DNA of 64,000 nt from Yinghuangia seranimata (GTDB taxonomy: Bacteria > Actinomycetota > Actinomycetes > Streptomycetales > Streptomycetaceae), in assembly GCF_029953285.1 (NCBI RefSeq), contig NZ_JASAOI010000022.1, positions 62,001 to 126,000 on the forward strand, given 5' to 3'. This document shows positions 35,124 through 44,409 of the stretch, piece after piece (within the stretch, counting starts at the first letter, position 1; each line of letters opens with the position of its first letter). A program made the translations under genes and the position numbers. The notes beneath the pieces are model-generated. The model did no database searches, was not told the DNA's origin, and worked only from the letters and a program-made list of their open reading frames with translations.

Positions 35124-35723
35124 GTGTCACTCGCCTCCGATGGTATGCAGGCCGTCGCACTCGTGCTGGGCGCCGGGGTCGCGGCCCTGCTCGTCTTCAT
35201 CGGTGTGGTGGTGATCTTCGCGGTGGTGGTACGGCGGTCGGTACGGCGCCGGATCGAGCGGCACGCCCCGCGGCTGCGCGGGCTGGTCGACGACGCCGCC
35301 TCGCGGGCCCGCGGCTACACCAGGATGGGCGGCGCGGGCGAGGCGGCCCGGCTGCGCAACGCCCTGCGACGGTCCCTCGAACACACCCGGCGCGTGCTCG
35401 ACGCGGGATACACGCGCGACGCGCAACTCTCCGAGGCTTTGCGGCTGCTCGACCGGCTCGAACGGCTCGCCGACGGCCTCGACACCGACCTGCGGATGCT
35501 CGAACGCGAGCCCGACCCGGCGCGCGTCGCCCGTGAGCTTCCGGTACTGCGGGAGCGCGCCGAGCGCGTCCAGCACGCGGCGGGGTCGCTGCGCTGGGCG
35601 GCGCAGGACCGCGAGCGGGCGTTCGAACGCGACGAGCTGGACCGGCTCGGCCGCGATGTCGAGAACGAGGTCTCGGCGCTCCGCGAAGCGGCGCAGTCGG
35701 CCAAGGAGGCGCTCGGGCCGTGA
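35124..35723 (+). CDS. membrane-anchored coiled-coil protein
   Basis: 199 residues: a membrane helix near the N-terminus (about 10-32, ALVLGAGVAALLVFIGVVVIFAVVV), a basic RRSVRRRIERH stretch, then nearly continuous charged helices with heptad-like spacing (LRNALRRSLEHTRRVLDAGY, LSEALRLLDRLERLADGLDTDL, LRERAERVQHAAGSLRWAAQDRERAFERDELDRL). Probably a cytoplasmic coiled-coil held at the membrane. It lies between leuS and the DegV gene, as I recall for Streptomyces. GAGGAG lies seven bases before the GTG start. Function unknown. Confidence 0.75.
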   Translation: MSLASDGMQAVALVLGAGVAALLVFIGVVVIFAVVVRRSVRRRIERHAPRLRGLVDDAASRARGYTRMGGAGEAARLRNALRRSLEHTRRVLDAGYTRDAQLSEALRLLDRLERLADGLDTDLRMLEREPDPARVARELPVLRERAERVQHAAGSLRWAAQDRERAFERDELDRLGRDVENEVSALREAAQSAKEALGP

Positions 35724-35856
35724 GCCGGGGCCGGGCTGATCCGGTCACGAAACGCCGAAACGGGGCACGAAGGCGTGCCCGGCGGCGGGGCCGACACCCG
35801 GGCACGACCGGCTTTCTTCGTTCCTTGTCCCTTCGCCGACGGGTAGCTTCAGCCCT

Positions 35857-36702
35857 ATGACGACCGAAGTCGCGATCGTTACCGATTCCACGGCCTACCT
35901 GCCCGACCAGGTCGTCGAGCGGCACGGCATCGTCGTGGTCCCGCTCAAGGTCGTGCTGCGCGGCCGGCCGCTCGACGACGGGACCGAGGCCACACCGGCC
36001 GGACTCGCCGAAGCGCTGCGCCAGAAGCGCGTGGTGACGACGTCGCGGCCGGCGCCCGAGACGTTCGCGGAGACATACCGGCGCATCGCCGACGAGGGTG
36101 CCCGCGAGATCGTGTCCGTCCACCTCTCGGCCGAACTCTCCGGCACCTACGAGGCCGCACTGCTCGCCGCACGCGAATCGCCCGTCCCGGTACGGGTCGT
36201 CGACTCGCGGACCCTGGCGATGGCGATGGGCTTCCCGGTCCTGACCGCGGCGGAGGCGGTCGCGGACGGGGCCTCGGCGGAAGAAGCGGCCGCGGCGGCC
36301 GAGAAGCGTGCGGCGGCCACCCACGGGTTCTTCTACGTCGACACCCTCGAATACCTGCGCCGAGGCGGCCGCATCGGCGCCGCGGCGGCCCTGATGGGGG
36401 CCGCACTGGCGGTCAAACCGCTCCTCTACGTCTCCGACGGCCGCGTCGCCCCACTGGAAAAGGTCCGCACGGCGGCCAAGGCGATCAGCCGCCTCGAAGA
36501 AATCGCCATCGAAGCCGCCGGCGACGACCCGGTCGACATCGCCGTCCACCACCTGGCCAGCCCGGAACGCGCCGAGGCTTTGGCGGACCGGCTGAAGGAC
36601 CGGCTGCCGCTGCTGGATCAGATGTACGCGAGCGAGGTCGGCGCGGTGATCGGAGCGCATGCGGGGCCGGGGTTGCTGGCTGTGGTGGTGTCGCCGAAGT
36701 AG
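35857..36702 (+). CDS. DegV-family fatty-acid-binding protein
   Basis: 281 residues, complete DegV family: VAIVTDSTAYLPDQ at the start, VVTTSRPAPETFAETY with the TSxPs loop that contacts the fatty acid, SVHLSAELSGTYEAA, VVDSRTLAMAMG, and GFFYVDTLEYLRRGGRI...KPLLYVSDGRVAPLEKVRT. Members bind fatty acids, in some bacteria as the FakB partner of a fatty acid kinase; no FakA is nearby. TAGCTT lies 7 bases before the ATG (leaderless). It precedes comEA. Confidence 0.93.
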   Translation: MTTEVAIVTDSTAYLPDQVVERHGIVVVPLKVVLRGRPLDDGTEATPAGLAEALRQKRVVTTSRPAPETFAETYRRIADEGAREIVSVHLSAELSGTYEAALLAARESPVPVRVVDSRTLAMAMGFPVLTAAEAVADGASAEEAAAAAEKRAAATHGFFYVDTLEYLRRGGRIGAAAALMGAALAVKPLLYVSDGRVAPLEKVRTAAKAISRLEEIAIEAAGDDPVDIAVHHLASPERAEALADRLKDRLPLLDQMYASEVGAVIGAHAGPGLLAVVVSPK

Positions 36703-37126
36703 GGCGGGGAGCGGGCGGGTTGGCCGCCCGAGGCCGTGCACCCGCCGTTGTTCTCGTGCCTGCGTGCGTTCCCGCGCCTGCTCAGGGCACGTCGCAATCC
36801 CCGGGCGCATCTCTCCCACGCCCACGGTTGTTCCTGTTCCTGTTCCTGTGCCCGTGCCTGCGCCGAGCTCGGCGAGGGCCCTGGCGCTCGTCGTTGCTTC
36901 GTCACGCGTTCCTGCTCTTGCGTGTGCACCCCCGTGCCCGCGCTCGCCCCTGCGTGCGCTTCCGCGCCCACCACCGCAACTCCGCGTGCGTCGGCGCGGG
37001 TTTCCGCTCCGTGTGCCGGGCAGCCGTCGTCCACAGGTGGCTTGCGCGCCTGCGGCTTTTCCACAGATTTGGTCCTCGCGGGGCTTCTCGTCATTTCGCG
37101 CCGCGGGCCGGGCCTAGCTTCGATGC
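36703..37126. other. intergenic region before comEA; two DnaA-box-like sites and a triplet-rich stretch
   Basis: No gene supported in 424 bases; the open frames are Arg/Pro/Cys-rich and lack ribosome sites. 36829-36850 carries TTCCTG repeats. TCGTCCACA (37027-37035) and TTTTCCACA (37057-37065) each match the actinobacterial DnaA box TTGTCCACA at 8 of 9 positions and are 30 bases apart. TAGCTT (37115-37120) is the comEA -10. Confidence 0.4.
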
Positions 37127-38107
37127 ATGACGAATTCCGCGACGCCGCCCACGCTTTCCCGCCTCGCCGCGCTGTTTCCGCCGACGACTCCGGCGACCGG
37201 GGCCGCCGAGCCCGGTCAGCCCGTCGGGCCCGGGGTCCCGCCGCCGCGGCATCCGTCCGTTGTCGACCCGGCCTCGGTCGACTCGGCGTACTCCCTTTCG
37301 GATGGGCATCCACCGCCCGAGGCCCCGTGGGTTCCGCCACCTGAGCGGTCTTCCGTCGAGGACGAGCCGGTTCCGCTCGCGACGGGGGAGCGGCTCGTCG
37401 GTGCGTTGTCCGATCGGATTCCGCCGGGCGTCAAGGCACTTCGGGTGGGTGTGGACCGCCGCGCCGTCTTCGCCGTCGCCGTCCTCGCACTCCTCGCCGT
37501 CGTGCTCGCGGTCGTCGGATGGTGGCAGGCGCGGCCGCACGAGGTCGCCGTGCCGCCGCCGGTCGCCGCCTCCTCCTCCGGCGTTCCGTCCACCGCCGCG
37601 AAGGCGGCCTGGCACGGCGCTTCGTCGGCGGCCGAGCCCTCACCCGTCGGGCCTCCGGCCTCGTCGGCGGGCGGGCCCGTCGCGGTCCACGTCGTCGGTC
37701 ACGTCGCCCGGTCGGGGCTCTTCACGTTGCCCGCCGGCTCCCGGGTCGACGACGCGCTGAAGGCCGCCGGCGGCGTGCTCCCCGGCACCGACCTGAGCAC
37801 GCTCAACCTCGCCCGCCAGCTCACCGACGGCGAGCAGATCCCCGTCGGCGTCCCGGGCGCGACCCCGCCGTTTGCCGCCGCGCCCGGGCGTTCCGGGGCG
37901 GCCGCCGATCCGCGCGCCGTCGTCGACCTGAACACCGCCACCGTCGAGCAGCTCGAAGCGCTGCCCGGCATCGGCCCGGTCATGGCGGCCCACATCCTCG
38001 ACTGGCGCCGCGACCACGGCAGGTTCTCGTCGGTCGACCAGCTCCGCGAGATCCGCGGTATCGGCGAACGCCGGCTCCAGGACCTGCGCCCGAGGGTCCG
38101 GGTATGA
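37127..38107 (+). CDS. comEA: competence-type DNA-binding protein ComEA
   Basis: 326 residues: long disordered N-terminus, one membrane helix (about 112-132, AVFAVAVLALLAVVLAVVGWW), an SLBB domain (VAVHVVGHVARSGLFTLPAGSRVDDALKAAGGVLPGTDLSTLNLARQLTDGEQI) and two C-terminal helix-hairpin-helix motifs (VDLNTATVEQLEALPGIGPVMAAHILDWR, QLREIRGIGERRLQDL). It binds double-stranded DNA outside the membrane and hands it to ComEC. TAGCTT lies 6 bases before the ATG (leaderless). The stop overlaps the comEC start (ATGA). Confidence 0.93.
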   Translation: MTNSATPPTLSRLAALFPPTTPATGAAEPGQPVGPGVPPPRHPSVVDPASVDSAYSLSDGHPPPEAPWVPPPERSSVEDEPVPLATGERLVGALSDRIPPGVKALRVGVDRRAVFAVAVLALLAVVLAVVGWWQARPHEVAVPPPVAASSSGVPSTAAKAAWHGASSAAEPSPVGPPASSAGGPVAVHVVGHVARSGLFTLPAGSRVDDALKAAGGVLPGTDLSTLNLARQLTDGEQIPVGVPGATPPFAAAPGRSGAAADPRAVVDLNTATVEQLEALPGIGPVMAAHILDWRRDHGRFSSVDQLREIRGIGERRLQDLRPRVRV

Positions 38108-40839
38108 ACGCGACCGGCGGCACCGCCGCCCGCACCCCCGCGGCTTCACCACCCGCCGCCGTCGATCTCCGCCTCCTGCCAGGGGCGTTCGCCGCCTGGG
38201 GTGCCGCATGGTCCGCGCCCGTCGCCCCACCCGCCGTCACCTGGTCCGTCGCCGCCGGCTGCACGGTCGGTGCGATCGTCCTCGTCGTCCGCGAACGCCC
38301 GGGTGCCGTCCGTGCCCCCTCCCGTCGGCGCGCGGTGCACGCGACGGTGGCCGTGGCGCTGCTGTGCTGCGCGGCCGGGGGAGCCGCCGCCGCACTCCAG
38401 GTCTCCGGTGAACGCACCGGCCCGATCCCGGATCTGGCGAGCCGCGGTGCCGCCGCCACGGTCCGGCTGACGGTCGTCGACGACCCGGTACCGGTCGCCG
38501 CCAAGGCTCCCGGCGGAGTTTCCGCGGCGCTACGGATCGGCGTCCGCGTCGACCGCGTCACCCCTGCCCCATCGCGAGCCGCCACCCGCACGCGAACTCC
38601 CGTAACCCTCCTGGTCAGCGGGCCCGCCGTAGGCGCGTGGGCGCGGCTGCTGCCGTCGACGACGCTCGACACCACCGGCCGATTCGCGCCGCCCAGACCC
38701 GGGGCGCAGAGCGTCGCCGTGTTCCGCACCGAAGCCGCGCCGCGCGTCGTGTCGGAGCCCGCCGCCTATCAGCGTTGGGCGGGGCGGCTGCGCGACCGCA
38801 TGCGTGCGGCGTGCGCGGGGCTGCCCGCCGAGGCGCGGGGGCTGCTGCCGGGCCTGGTCATCGGCGACACCGGCGGCATCGCCCCGGACCTGGCGGCGGA
38901 TTTCAAAACCGCCGAGCTCACCCACCTCGTCGCCGTCAGCGGAACCAACATCACGATCCTGCTCGGCGCCTCGCTGTTCGTGCTCCGGATCGGCGGAGTG
39001 CGGGGCCGACTGCTGCCGGTCCTCGGCACCGGCGCCGTGCTCGCTTTCGTCGTGCTGGCCCGGCCCCAGCCGAGCGTGCTGCGGGCCGCCGTCATGGGCC
39101 TGGTGACGCTGGCCGCGCTGTTCGGCGGGCGCCGACGGCACGCGCCGTCGGCCCTGTGTGCGGCGGCCCTCGTGCTCCTTCTGCTCGACCCGGGGCTGGC
39201 CCGCAGCTTCGGCTTCGCGCTGTCCGTCCTGGCCACCGGCGCGCTGCTGCTGCTCGCGCCGCGCTGGTCCGACGCCCTGGTGCGGCGCGGATGGCCGCAC
39301 AAGCTCGCGGTGGCCGTCGCGGTGCCGTGTGCCGCGCAGGCCGTCTGCGGTCCCGTCGTCGTCATGTTCACCGAGCGGGTCAGCCTCGTCGCCGTCCCGT
39401 GCAACCTGCTCGCCGAACTGGCCGTCGCACCCGCCACGGTGCTGGGCTTCCTGGTCCTGCTCACCGCCGCCGTGTGGCTGCCGCTCGCCGCCCTGCTCGC
39501 CCACCTCGCCGCGCTGCCGGTCGCCTGGATCGTCGCGGTCGCCCGCACCGGCGCGGCACTGCCCGGCGCCACGATCGGCTGGCCCGGCGGCCTGTGGGGC
39601 GGACTGGCGCTCGCCGTCGCCACCGCGGCCCTCGTCCCGGTCGCCCGGGTGCTGATCCGCCGACCGCTGCCGCTGTGCGCGGCGGCCGCCGTCCTGTGCG
39701 CCGCGTTGCTGCGTCCCGCCGCGCTCGTCCGCCCGCTCACGGGCTGGCCGCCACCGGGCTGGGTGCTCACCATGTGCGACGTCGGCCAGGGCGACGCGCT
39801 GGTCCTCAACGCGGGGCACCGGTCGGGCATCCTCGTCGACGCCGGGCCGGACCCGGGGGCCGTCGACCGCTGCCTCCGCGAACTCTCCGTCGACCGGCTG
39901 CCGTTGGTCCTGCTCACGCACTTCCACGCCGACCACGTCGAGGGCCTGCCGGGGGCGTTGGGCGGACGCTCCGTCGGGGCGGTGGAGACCACGCCGATCA
40001 CCGAGCCGCCGGGCGAGGTGTCCCGGGTCCGGCGCTGGACCGGCGCGGCGCACGTCCCGCTGCAGCCCGCGCCGTACGGCGAAGTCCGCTCCACCGGCGC
40101 GGGGTTGACCTGGCGCGTGCTGGCGCCCCGCGACCCGGACGCGGTCCGCCGCCAGCCGGGCTCGGTCCCCAACAACGCCAGCCTGGTGGTCCTCGCCCGT
40201 CTCGGCGGCCTCACCGCCCTGCTGACCGGCGACATCGAACCCGAGGCCCAGCACCTGCTCCGCGGTGAACTGTCCGGGACCACGGTCGACATCCTCAAGG
40301 TCCCGCACCACGGCTCGGCCCGTCAGGACCCGTCCCTGCTCCTGGGCCTCCACCCACGCGTCGCCCTCGTCTCCGTCGGCGCGGGCAACCGCTACGGTCA
40401 CCCGGCGGCGTCGACCCTGGCCGTGCTCGCCCGCAGCGCCACCCGCACACCACGCACCGACCGCGACGGATCCGTGGCCCTGACCGGCACCACCCCCGCA
40501 ACCCTCCACATCGCGACCCGTGGCCGCCACCGCGTCATCGCCCAAGGCCAACCCCCGCCGGCGATCCAGGCCTTGCCACCCCGCCGCAGAGCCCCGCCGA
40601 CCGCGGGCTTCCAGGGCGTGCTCCAGTCCGTGCGCCGACAATCACGGGCTGTCGGCGCCAGCCGCGTTGTCGCCGTGGACGCGCCGATGGACACCGTCCG
40701 TCGCCGGCAGGGTCGGGCGTCCCGAGGAGGTCGCCGCGGCCGTGGCCTTCCTCGCCTCGTCCGACGCGTCCTACGTCAACGGCCAGGACCTCGTCGTCGA
40801 CGGCGGGTTGTTCGGGGCTGTGCCCGCCTGACCACCTGA
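38104..40839 (+). CDS. comEC: DNA-uptake channel ComEC/Rec2, with foreign C-terminal extension
   Basis: 911 residues. N-terminal helices and an outer domain (about 1-230), the Competence domain with ten or so helices (about 255-540: [19 protein letters not shown]), then the metallo-beta-lactamase-like nuclease domain ([10 protein letters not shown] at 559, [13 protein letters not shown] at about 603, [28 protein letters not shown]). ComEC carries single-stranded DNA into the cytosol. The recognisable protein ends near residue 815 (IAQGQPPP). The remaining ~95 residues are Arg-rich and unconserved; they read a different frame of an SDR gene remnant, so the native stop was lost. ATGA overlap with comEA. 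Confidence 0.9.
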   Translation: MNATGGTAARTPAASPPAAVDLRLLPGAFAAWGAAWSAPVAPPAVTWSVAAGCTVGAIVLVVRERPGAVRAPSRRRAVHATVAVALLCCAAGGAAAALQVSGERTGPIPDLASRGAAATVRLTVVDDPVPVAAKAPGGVSAALRIGVRVDRVTPAPSRAATRTRTPVTLLVSGPAVGAWARLLPSTTLDTTGRFAPPRPGAQSVAVFRTEAAPRVVSEPAAYQRWAGRLRDRMRAACAGLPAEARGLLPGLVIGDTGGIAPDLAADFKTAELTHLVAVSGTNITILLGASLFVLRIGGVRGRLLPVLGTGAVLAFVVLARPQPSVLRAAVMGLVTLAALFGGRRRHAPSALCAAALVLLLLDPGLARSFGFALSVLATGALLLLAPRWSDALVRRGWPHKLAVAVAVPCAAQAVCGPVVVMFTERVSLVAVPCNLLAELAVAPATVLGFLVLLTAAVWLPLAALLAHLAALPVAWIVAVARTGAALPGATIGWPGGLWGGLALAVATAALVPVARVLIRRPLPLCAAAAVLCAALLRPAALVRPLTGWPPPGWVLTMCDVGQGDALVLNAGHRSGILVDAGPDPGAVDRCLRELSVDRLPLVLLTHFHADHVEGLPGALGGRSVGAVETTPITEPPGEVSRVRRWTGAAHVPLQPAPYGEVRSTGAGLTWRVLAPRDPDAVRRQPGSVPNNASLVVLARLGGLTALLTGDIEPEAQHLLRGELSGTTVDILKVPHHGSARQDPSLLLGLHPRVALVSVGAGNRYGHPAASTLAVLARSATRTPRTDRDGSVALTGTTPATLHIATRGRHRVIAQGQPPPAIQALPPRRRAPPTAGFQGVLQSVRRQSRAVGASRVVAVDAPMDTVRRRQGRASRGGRRGRGLPRLVRRVLRQRPGPRRRRRVVRGCARLTT
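40680..40831 (+). pseudogene. C-terminal remnant of an SDR gene
   Basis: In the frame ending at 40831, the codons from about 40706 read [22 protein letters not shown] followed by [12 protein letters not shown] and a short tail, which is the standard C-terminus of a short-chain dehydrogenase. The rest of the gene (cofactor site, Ser-Tyr-Lys) is absent. A DAPMDT segment typical of the preceding SDR region occurs in the neighbouring frame just upstream, suggesting a frameshift. It overlaps the 3' end of comEC in a different frame and is not expected to make a functional enzyme. Confidence 0.75.
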
Positions 40840-41215
40840 CCGCCTGACCGCGTTCGTGAGGCGGCCCCGGGGCGGGGTACGGGCGCAATCGTTCCCCCGG
40901 CCCGGGGCCGTAGGCGCCCACGGGCGGATGCAACCGTGGCGTCGGCGGGGCCGACGCGCCGCCAGGGCGCCGGGCGGCACGGCGCGACGTGCCGCGGCGC
41001 TCCCAGGCCACGGCCGGCAACCGGCTCGCCGTACGACTGTCGCGTACGGCCCGGGCCCGTGGTTGGACGTCCGCGCCAGGCCGGTTGACGCTCCGTGCCG
41101 GATCGGCGACACGACAACAGCGACCTGACAGGCGCGAAGCGCGTCCGAACGTGAACATGCGTCGGCGAGCGGGCAGTGGCCTGAGCTGTCGCCGGAGCGT
41201 GCGATGCTGTGCGTG
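40840..41215. other. gap between comEC and holA, no gene seen
   Basis: 376 bases with only Arg/Ala-rich shadow frames. The sequence directly after the SDR remnant probably belongs to the same rearrangement. GATGCT at 41202-41207 is a possible -10 for holA. Confidence 0.4.
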
Positions 41216-42193
41216 ATGGCCAGGAAAGCTGCTGACGACCCGCTCGCCCCGGTGACCCTCGTGGTCGGCCCGGAGGAACTCCTCGTCGACCGGGCGGTGT
41301 CCGCGGTCACCCGCGCCGTGCGGGCCGAGGACCCCGAGGCCGACATCCGCGACCTCGCGCCGGGCGCCCTGCAGCCCGGCATGCTCACGGAGCTGACCAG
41401 CCCGTCGCTGTTCGGCGAGCGCAAGGTCATCGTCGTGCGCGCTGCCCACGACCTCGGCACCGACCTCGTCAATGAGCTCAAGGCGTACCTGGGCGCGCCC
41501 GCCGACGAAGTGGTGCTGGTGATCACGCACCTCGGCGGGCCCAAGGGCAAGGCCCTGCTCGACGCCGCCCGCAAAGCGGGTGCGCGCGAGGTCGCCTGTG
41601 CCAAGGTCACCAAGGCCGGCGACCGGCTGGCACTGGTCAAGACCGAGTTCCGCACCGCCGGTCGCTCGGTCACCGAGGACGCTGCCCGGGCCCTCGTCGA
41701 GGCCGTCGGCAACGACCTCCGCGAGCTCGCGGCCGCGTGCAGCCAGCTCGCCGCCGACACCGACGGCGTGATCGACGAGGAGATCGTCGCCCGCTACTAC
41801 ACGGGCCGCGCCGAGACCTCCAGCTTCGACGTCGCCGACAAGGCCGTCGAAGGCCGAGCGGCGGAGGCGCTGGAGCAGCTCCGCTGGGCCCTCTCCGTCG
41901 GCGTCGCCCCCGTGCTGGTGACGAGCGCGCTCGCACAAGGCGTCCGCAACATCGCCCGCCTAGGCGGCGCCCCCCGCGGCGCCCGCCCAGGAGACCTGGC
42001 CCGCGAACTCGGCATGCCCCCGTGGAAGCTCGACCGCGTCCGTCAACAGATGCGCGGGTGGACCCCGGACGGCATCGTGCGCGCCCTCCAAGCCGTCGCC
42101 GAAGCCGACGCCGCCGTCAAGGGCGGCGGCTCCGACCCGGCCTACGCCCTGGAGAAGGCCGTGGTCACCGTAGCCACCGTCCGAAACACCTGA
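41216..42193 (+). CDS. holA: DNA polymerase III delta subunit
   Basis: 325 residues. Clamp-loader delta subunit that opens the beta clamp. Blocks typical of the actinobacterial protein: PLAPVTLVVGPEELLVDRAV, LTSPSLFGERKVIVVRAAHDL, KGKALLDAARKAGAREVACAKV, NDLRELAAACSQLAAD, YYTGRAETSSFDVADKAVEGRAAEALEQLRW and ELGMPPWKLDRVRQQMRGWTPDGI. ATG 41216 (MARK) was chosen by likeness to Streptomyces holA; GTG 41213 or ATG 41204 are possible. rpsT follows further on, the usual order. Confidence 0.95.
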   Translation: MARKAADDPLAPVTLVVGPEELLVDRAVSAVTRAVRAEDPEADIRDLAPGALQPGMLTELTSPSLFGERKVIVVRAAHDLGTDLVNELKAYLGAPADEVVLVITHLGGPKGKALLDAARKAGAREVACAKVTKAGDRLALVKTEFRTAGRSVTEDAARALVEAVGNDLRELAAACSQLAADTDGVIDEEIVARYYTGRAETSSFDVADKAVEGRAAEALEQLRWALSVGVAPVLVTSALAQGVRNIARLGGAPRGARPGDLARELGMPPWKLDRVRQQMRGWTPDGIVRALQAVAEADAAVKGGGSDPAYALEKAVVTVATVRNT

Positions 42194-42405
42194 CCCCCGA
42201 CGCGCCACCCGCGGACCTGCCGACGGCCGCCGTCGACGCGCGAGGGCCGGAGGACGCCGGATACCGCGCACCTGCCGCCGTCCGCGCCCGACAAGCCACA
42301 GAGTGCCCAACGGGGGGCCGGCCCCAGCGGAACACTCAGCACCAGCGACCGACTCGCCCCGCACGGGCCAGGCCTCGACGACACCGCACCGATCGACGAC
42401 ACCGG

Positions 42406-42615
42406 ACCGATCGACGGCCCCGCATCGTCCGACGGCTTCGCAGGACCCGCCGGAGTGACGAGGCTGGAGGGGAGCGGATGCCCCTACGAGGGCGGATGCT
42501 CGGCCGCACGGCACCGATCGACGGCCCCGCTTCGTCCGACGGCTTCGTAGGACCCGCCGGAGTGACGAGGCTCGGGGGAGCGGATACCCCTATGAGGGCC
42601 GACGCTCGGCCGCAC
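42406..42615. repeat. tandem imperfect direct repeat, two units of about 104 bases
   Basis: Unit 1 (42406-42509) and unit 2 (42513-42615) both start ACCGATCGACGGCCCCGC and end CTCGGCCGCAC, with only scattered differences between. Additional ACCGATCGACG copies lie just upstream (42388). The whole gap between holA and the lipoprotein gene (42194-42844, 651 bases) shows no supported gene. No inverted ends or target duplications were noticed. Confidence 0.75.
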
Positions 42616-42844
42616 CGCGCCGCGCCGCGCCGATCGCCGCGTCGAGCATGAGGTCGGGCTGTGGCCCTCGTCGGACGCGAACGGGGTCAGGCCTCTGTCG
42701 CCGGGTGACTCGCACCCCGTGGCGGGGGCGGCACGTTGGGCTGGTTCGTGGTGTCGGCGGCCCGCTGGCGGCCAACTCTTCGGTCTCTGACGGGGTGTTG
42801 TTCCGAGCTGCCATGCTGTGCGCCGACTACGAGGGGAGTGGCTT

Positions 42845-43435
42845 GTGCGGCGGACCCAGCGGATATGGGTGGCAGGTGCGGCGGCGGGGGTGGTGCTGGT
42901 CGGGGTGACCGGGTGCGGGAGCGCGGGGGACAAGGCGGCCAAGCCGCCGAAGGAGCCGTGTGCGCAGGTGCTGCCTGCCGAGTTGGCCGCGCTCGGGGTG
43001 ACGGGGCAGGGGCGGGCGCAGTCGACCGCGGCGATGGCGAGTGCGACGTCCGCGCAGTGCCTGTTCCAGGCCGCCACCGCGGGCGGGGCGTTCTTCGACA
43101 TGCAGTGGAAGAGCTACGGCAAGACGACCACGCGGACCAACGGCAAGAAGAAGTCCACCAGCGGCACGGCGAACACGCAGCGCCAGTACGGCGTCGAGCG
43201 GGACGGTGCGACGCGGGCGGTGGGCCCGGCCGCGGCGCTCAGCGGTGTCGGAGACGAGGCGGTGGTGAGTGTGGCCCCGCCCGCGACGGCCTCGGCGGCG
43301 ACGCAGGTGCGGGTGGTGGCGCGGGACGGCAAGAAGCTCGTGACCGTGGCGTACACCGGCTCCGTCAAGGACACCGCGAAGGTTCGGGACACGCTGCGGG
43401 CCGTCGCGGCCCGGCTGCTCGCCGCCAAGAGCTGA
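42845..43435 (+). CDS. predicted lipoprotein
   Basis: 196 residues: RRTQR, hydrophobic stretch and lipobox GVTGC (Cys24), then a globular domain (CAQVLPAELAALGVTGQGRA, CLFQAA, AALSGVGDEAVVSVAP, VRVVARDGKKLVTVAYTGS). The pattern of an early 'C.lL......lG' and 'C.w....' followed by a gdeA block is common in actinobacterial DUF3558-like lipoproteins. GAGGGGAG lies six bases before GTG 42845, which fixes the start; a longer frame from 42818 would put charged residues before the signal. Function unknown; anchored outside the membrane. Confidence 0.75.
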   Translation: MRRTQRIWVAGAAAGVVLVGVTGCGSAGDKAAKPPKEPCAQVLPAELAALGVTGQGRAQSTAAMASATSAQCLFQAATAGGAFFDMQWKSYGKTTTRTNGKKKSTSGTANTQRQYGVERDGATRAVGPAAALSGVGDEAVVSVAPPATASAATQVRVVARDGKKLVTVAYTGSVKDTAKVRDTLRAVAARLLAAKS

Positions 43436-43552
43436 CCGACGGCCGGCGGAGCGCTGAGCCCACGGCCTGCGCAACGCCGAGCGGTCGCCGGGTCGACGCC
43501 GGACAGCTGCCGAACAGCGCCCGGGCAGCTTCCGAGTACATGCGGGAACGCC

Positions 43553-43586
43553 GAAGGCGCCGCCCCCTTGCGGGGGCGGCGCCTTC
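43553..43586. terminator. strong bidirectional terminator
   Basis: GAAGGCGCCGCCCCC (43553-43567), loop TTGC, GGGGGCGGCGCCTTC (43572-43586). It lies between the converging lipoprotein and rpsT genes. Confidence 0.9.
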
Positions 43587-43631
43587 GTCAGTTCCACTGA
43601 CCGGCCGCCGCGGCGGCCGACCCGAGGTGGC

Positions 43632-43898
43632 TCAGCCCTGGAGGCCGGCGACCTTCTTGGCCAGCGCCGACTTCTTGTTGGCGGCCTGGTTCTTGTGGAT
43701 GATGCCCTTGGTGACGGCCTTGTCGAGCTTGCGGCCGGCCTCGCGGCTCAGCTCGTTGGCCTTCGCGAGGTCACCGGCCTCGACGGCCTCGCGCGCCTTG
43801 CGCACAGCGGTCTTGAGCGACGACTTGACCGCCTTGTTGCGCTGGCGGGCCTTCTCGTTGGTCTTGATCCGCTTGATCTGGGACTTGATGTTAGCCAC
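43632..43898 (-). CDS. rpsT: 30S ribosomal protein S20
   Basis: 88 residues, the family's usual size, basic and helical: [41 protein letters not shown] and [24 protein letters not shown]. It binds 16S rRNA early in 30S assembly. The start is GTG 43898 (product MANIKSQ); the upstream in-frame sequence is leader. Transcribed opposite to its neighbours holA and lepA. Confidence 0.97.
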   Translation of the reverse strand: MANIKSQIKRIKTNEKARQRNKAVKSSLKTAVRKAREAVEAGDLAKANELSREAGRKLDKAVTKGIIHKNQAANKKSALAKKVAGLQG

Positions 43899-44057
43899 GG
43901 GTAAAAGCCTCGTCTTTTTGGACGTGTTGCGCTCACGTCGGGGAGAGGGCCCTCCGTGAACTGACGACTTGCGTGGCTGAGACAAGTGGCACACGCAGTG
44001 GGTCAGGCTAGCAGGGGCGGTCGGGGGTCCTCAAACCGGGCGATCCGCCCCGCCGGG

Positions 44058-44351
44058 TCACAGCGCGGTGGTGAAGTGCGTGACCTCGGGGAACGGCTCG
44101 TAGAAGTGGTGCAGCAGCGCCCGCCACTCCTGGTATTCGGGCGAGCCGCGGAAGCCCTCGGTGTGGTCCTCCAGGGTCTCCCATTGCACGAGCAGCAGGA
44201 ACCGGGACGGGTGCTCGACACAGCGTTCGAGGCGCAGGTCGAGGAAGCCCTTCCGCGCCGCGATCAGCGGCCGGGCCTGGGCGAAGGCGGCCAGGAAGGC
44301 GTCCTCCCGGCCCGGCCCGACGTTCAGCAGGGCGTGTTCGAGCACGGTCAT
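44058..44351 (-). CDS. antibiotic biosynthesis monooxygenase (ABM) domain protein
   Basis: 97 residues, a single ABM ferredoxin-like barrel: VLEHALLNVGPGREDAFLAAFAQARPLIAARKGFLDLRLERCVEHPSRFLLLVQWETLEDHTEGFRGSPEYQEWRALL. 'LLvQWET.edH..gFr.Sp.y..Wr' is the family hallmark. Members act as small cofactor-free oxygenases or as stress proteins. GAGGAG precedes the ATG. It starts 58 bases after the kinase-like gene on the same strand and may be co-transcribed with it. Confidence 0.9.
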   Translation of the reverse strand: MTVLEHALLNVGPGREDAFLAAFAQARPLIAARKGFLDLRLERCVEHPSRFLLLVQWETLEDHTEGFRGSPEYQEWRALLHHFYEPFPEVTHFTTAL

Positions 44352-44409
44352 CTTCGCTTGTCTCCTCTACACAGGACACGAGTCACAGGGGGCAGGGAAA
44401 GCACATGAG

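Noticed and set aside
36736-37344. Cys/Arg-rich frames in the gap before comEA
   Set aside because: Repetitive TTCCTG-type sequence, no ribosome site, no conserved pattern; they overlap comEA in a wrong frame.
38104-40839. comEC as a pseudogene
   Set aside because: The membrane, competence and nuclease-like domains are intact; only the C-terminal tail is foreign, so the protein may still work.
42406-42615. CRISPR array
   Set aside because: Only two units of about 104 bases with no unique spacers; no cas genes. No other CRISPR-like pattern was seen in the window.
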